From NCBI GenBank assembly GCA_022181005.1, contig BQMV01000162.1, positions 1 to 5,381 of the forward strand: a DNA stretch of 5,381 nt, in the 5' to 3' direction. This document shows, in pieces, positions 5,341 to 5,381 of this stretch (position 1 is the stretch's first letter; every line of letters starts with the position of its first letter). A program made the position numbers and the translations under genes. A model generated the notes under the pieces. It was not told where the DNA came from. It did not search any database and saw nothing but the letters and a program-made list of their open reading frames with translations. This DNA is from Anaerolineaceae bacterium (GTDB lineage: Bacteria > Chloroflexota > Anaerolineae > Anaerolineales > Villigracilaceae).

Positions 5341-5381
5341 AAAAAAAATAAGAAAAGCACACGTCTGAACTCCATGCACCT
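5341..5381 (+). other. A-run and degraded second adapter copy (artefact)
   Basis: Eight A residues (5341-5348), the usual read tail past the end of a TruSeq adapter, are followed by a second adapter-like stretch. GCACACGTCTGAACTCCA (5357-5374) is exact, while flanking bases carry errors: the expected GGAAGA is GAAAA, and GTCAC is TGCAC. This is consistent with low-quality read ends chained by the assembler. Confidence 0.93.

Overview
The window reads as the end of a bacterial contig, most likely from a metagenome. The best taxonomic guess is Chloroflexota, class Anaerolineae. That rests on the remembered character of several proteins: an MGH1-like glycoside hydrolase, a lipoprotein whose mature part starts with Cys-Gly-Gly and runs into a Thr/Pro/Ala-rich linker, and P-II-like c-di-AMP receptor paralogs. 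It is an inference; no rRNA or marker gene is present to prove it. No tRNA, rRNA, CRISPR array, insertion sequence or phage gene was seen.

Layout. (1) Bases 1-966 are the 3' part of a glycoside-hydrolase-like gene with an (alpha/alpha)6 toroid signature; its 5' end lies outside the window. (2) Four bases later starts a DNA cytosine-5 methyltransferase (971-1945), whose stop overlaps the start of a Vsr-type mismatch endonuclease (1942-2337). Together they form a methylation plus very-short-patch-repair cassette with no restriction endonuclease visible. (3) A promoter-like sequence (2354-2381) precedes two tandem P-II-like genes of the cyclic-di-AMP receptor family, 2438-2770 (110 aa) and 2876-3139 (87 aa). 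(4) A lipoprotein with TolB/PD40-like beta-propeller repeats follows on the same strand (3192-4418). (5) panC, pantothenate synthetase, lies convergent on the minus strand (5265 down to 4432), complete to its stop codon.

Bases 5275-5381 are not genomic. They are an Illumina TruSeq adapter with a 6-base index and flow-cell end, then a run of A and a second, error-rich copy of the adapter. Genomic sequence stops at 5274, nine bases upstream of the panC start codon. Any reading frame crossing 5275 is an artefact, including a plus-strand frame ending near 5341 and an N-terminal extension of PanC.

How the parts work together. The methyltransferase and Vsr make functional sense as a pair: 5-methylcytosine deaminates to thymine, and Vsr nicks at the resulting T:G mismatch. 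The P-II-like genes and the lipoprotein could be one transcription unit in which cytosolic c-di-AMP sensors are co-expressed with an extracytoplasmic propeller protein, but that link is positional only. panC is an unrelated vitamin B5/CoA gene. The most biologically interesting point is the P-II-like pair, whose predicted ligand residues differ in a reciprocal way. The most certain unusual point is the adapter contamination. I found no evidence for a wholly new system.
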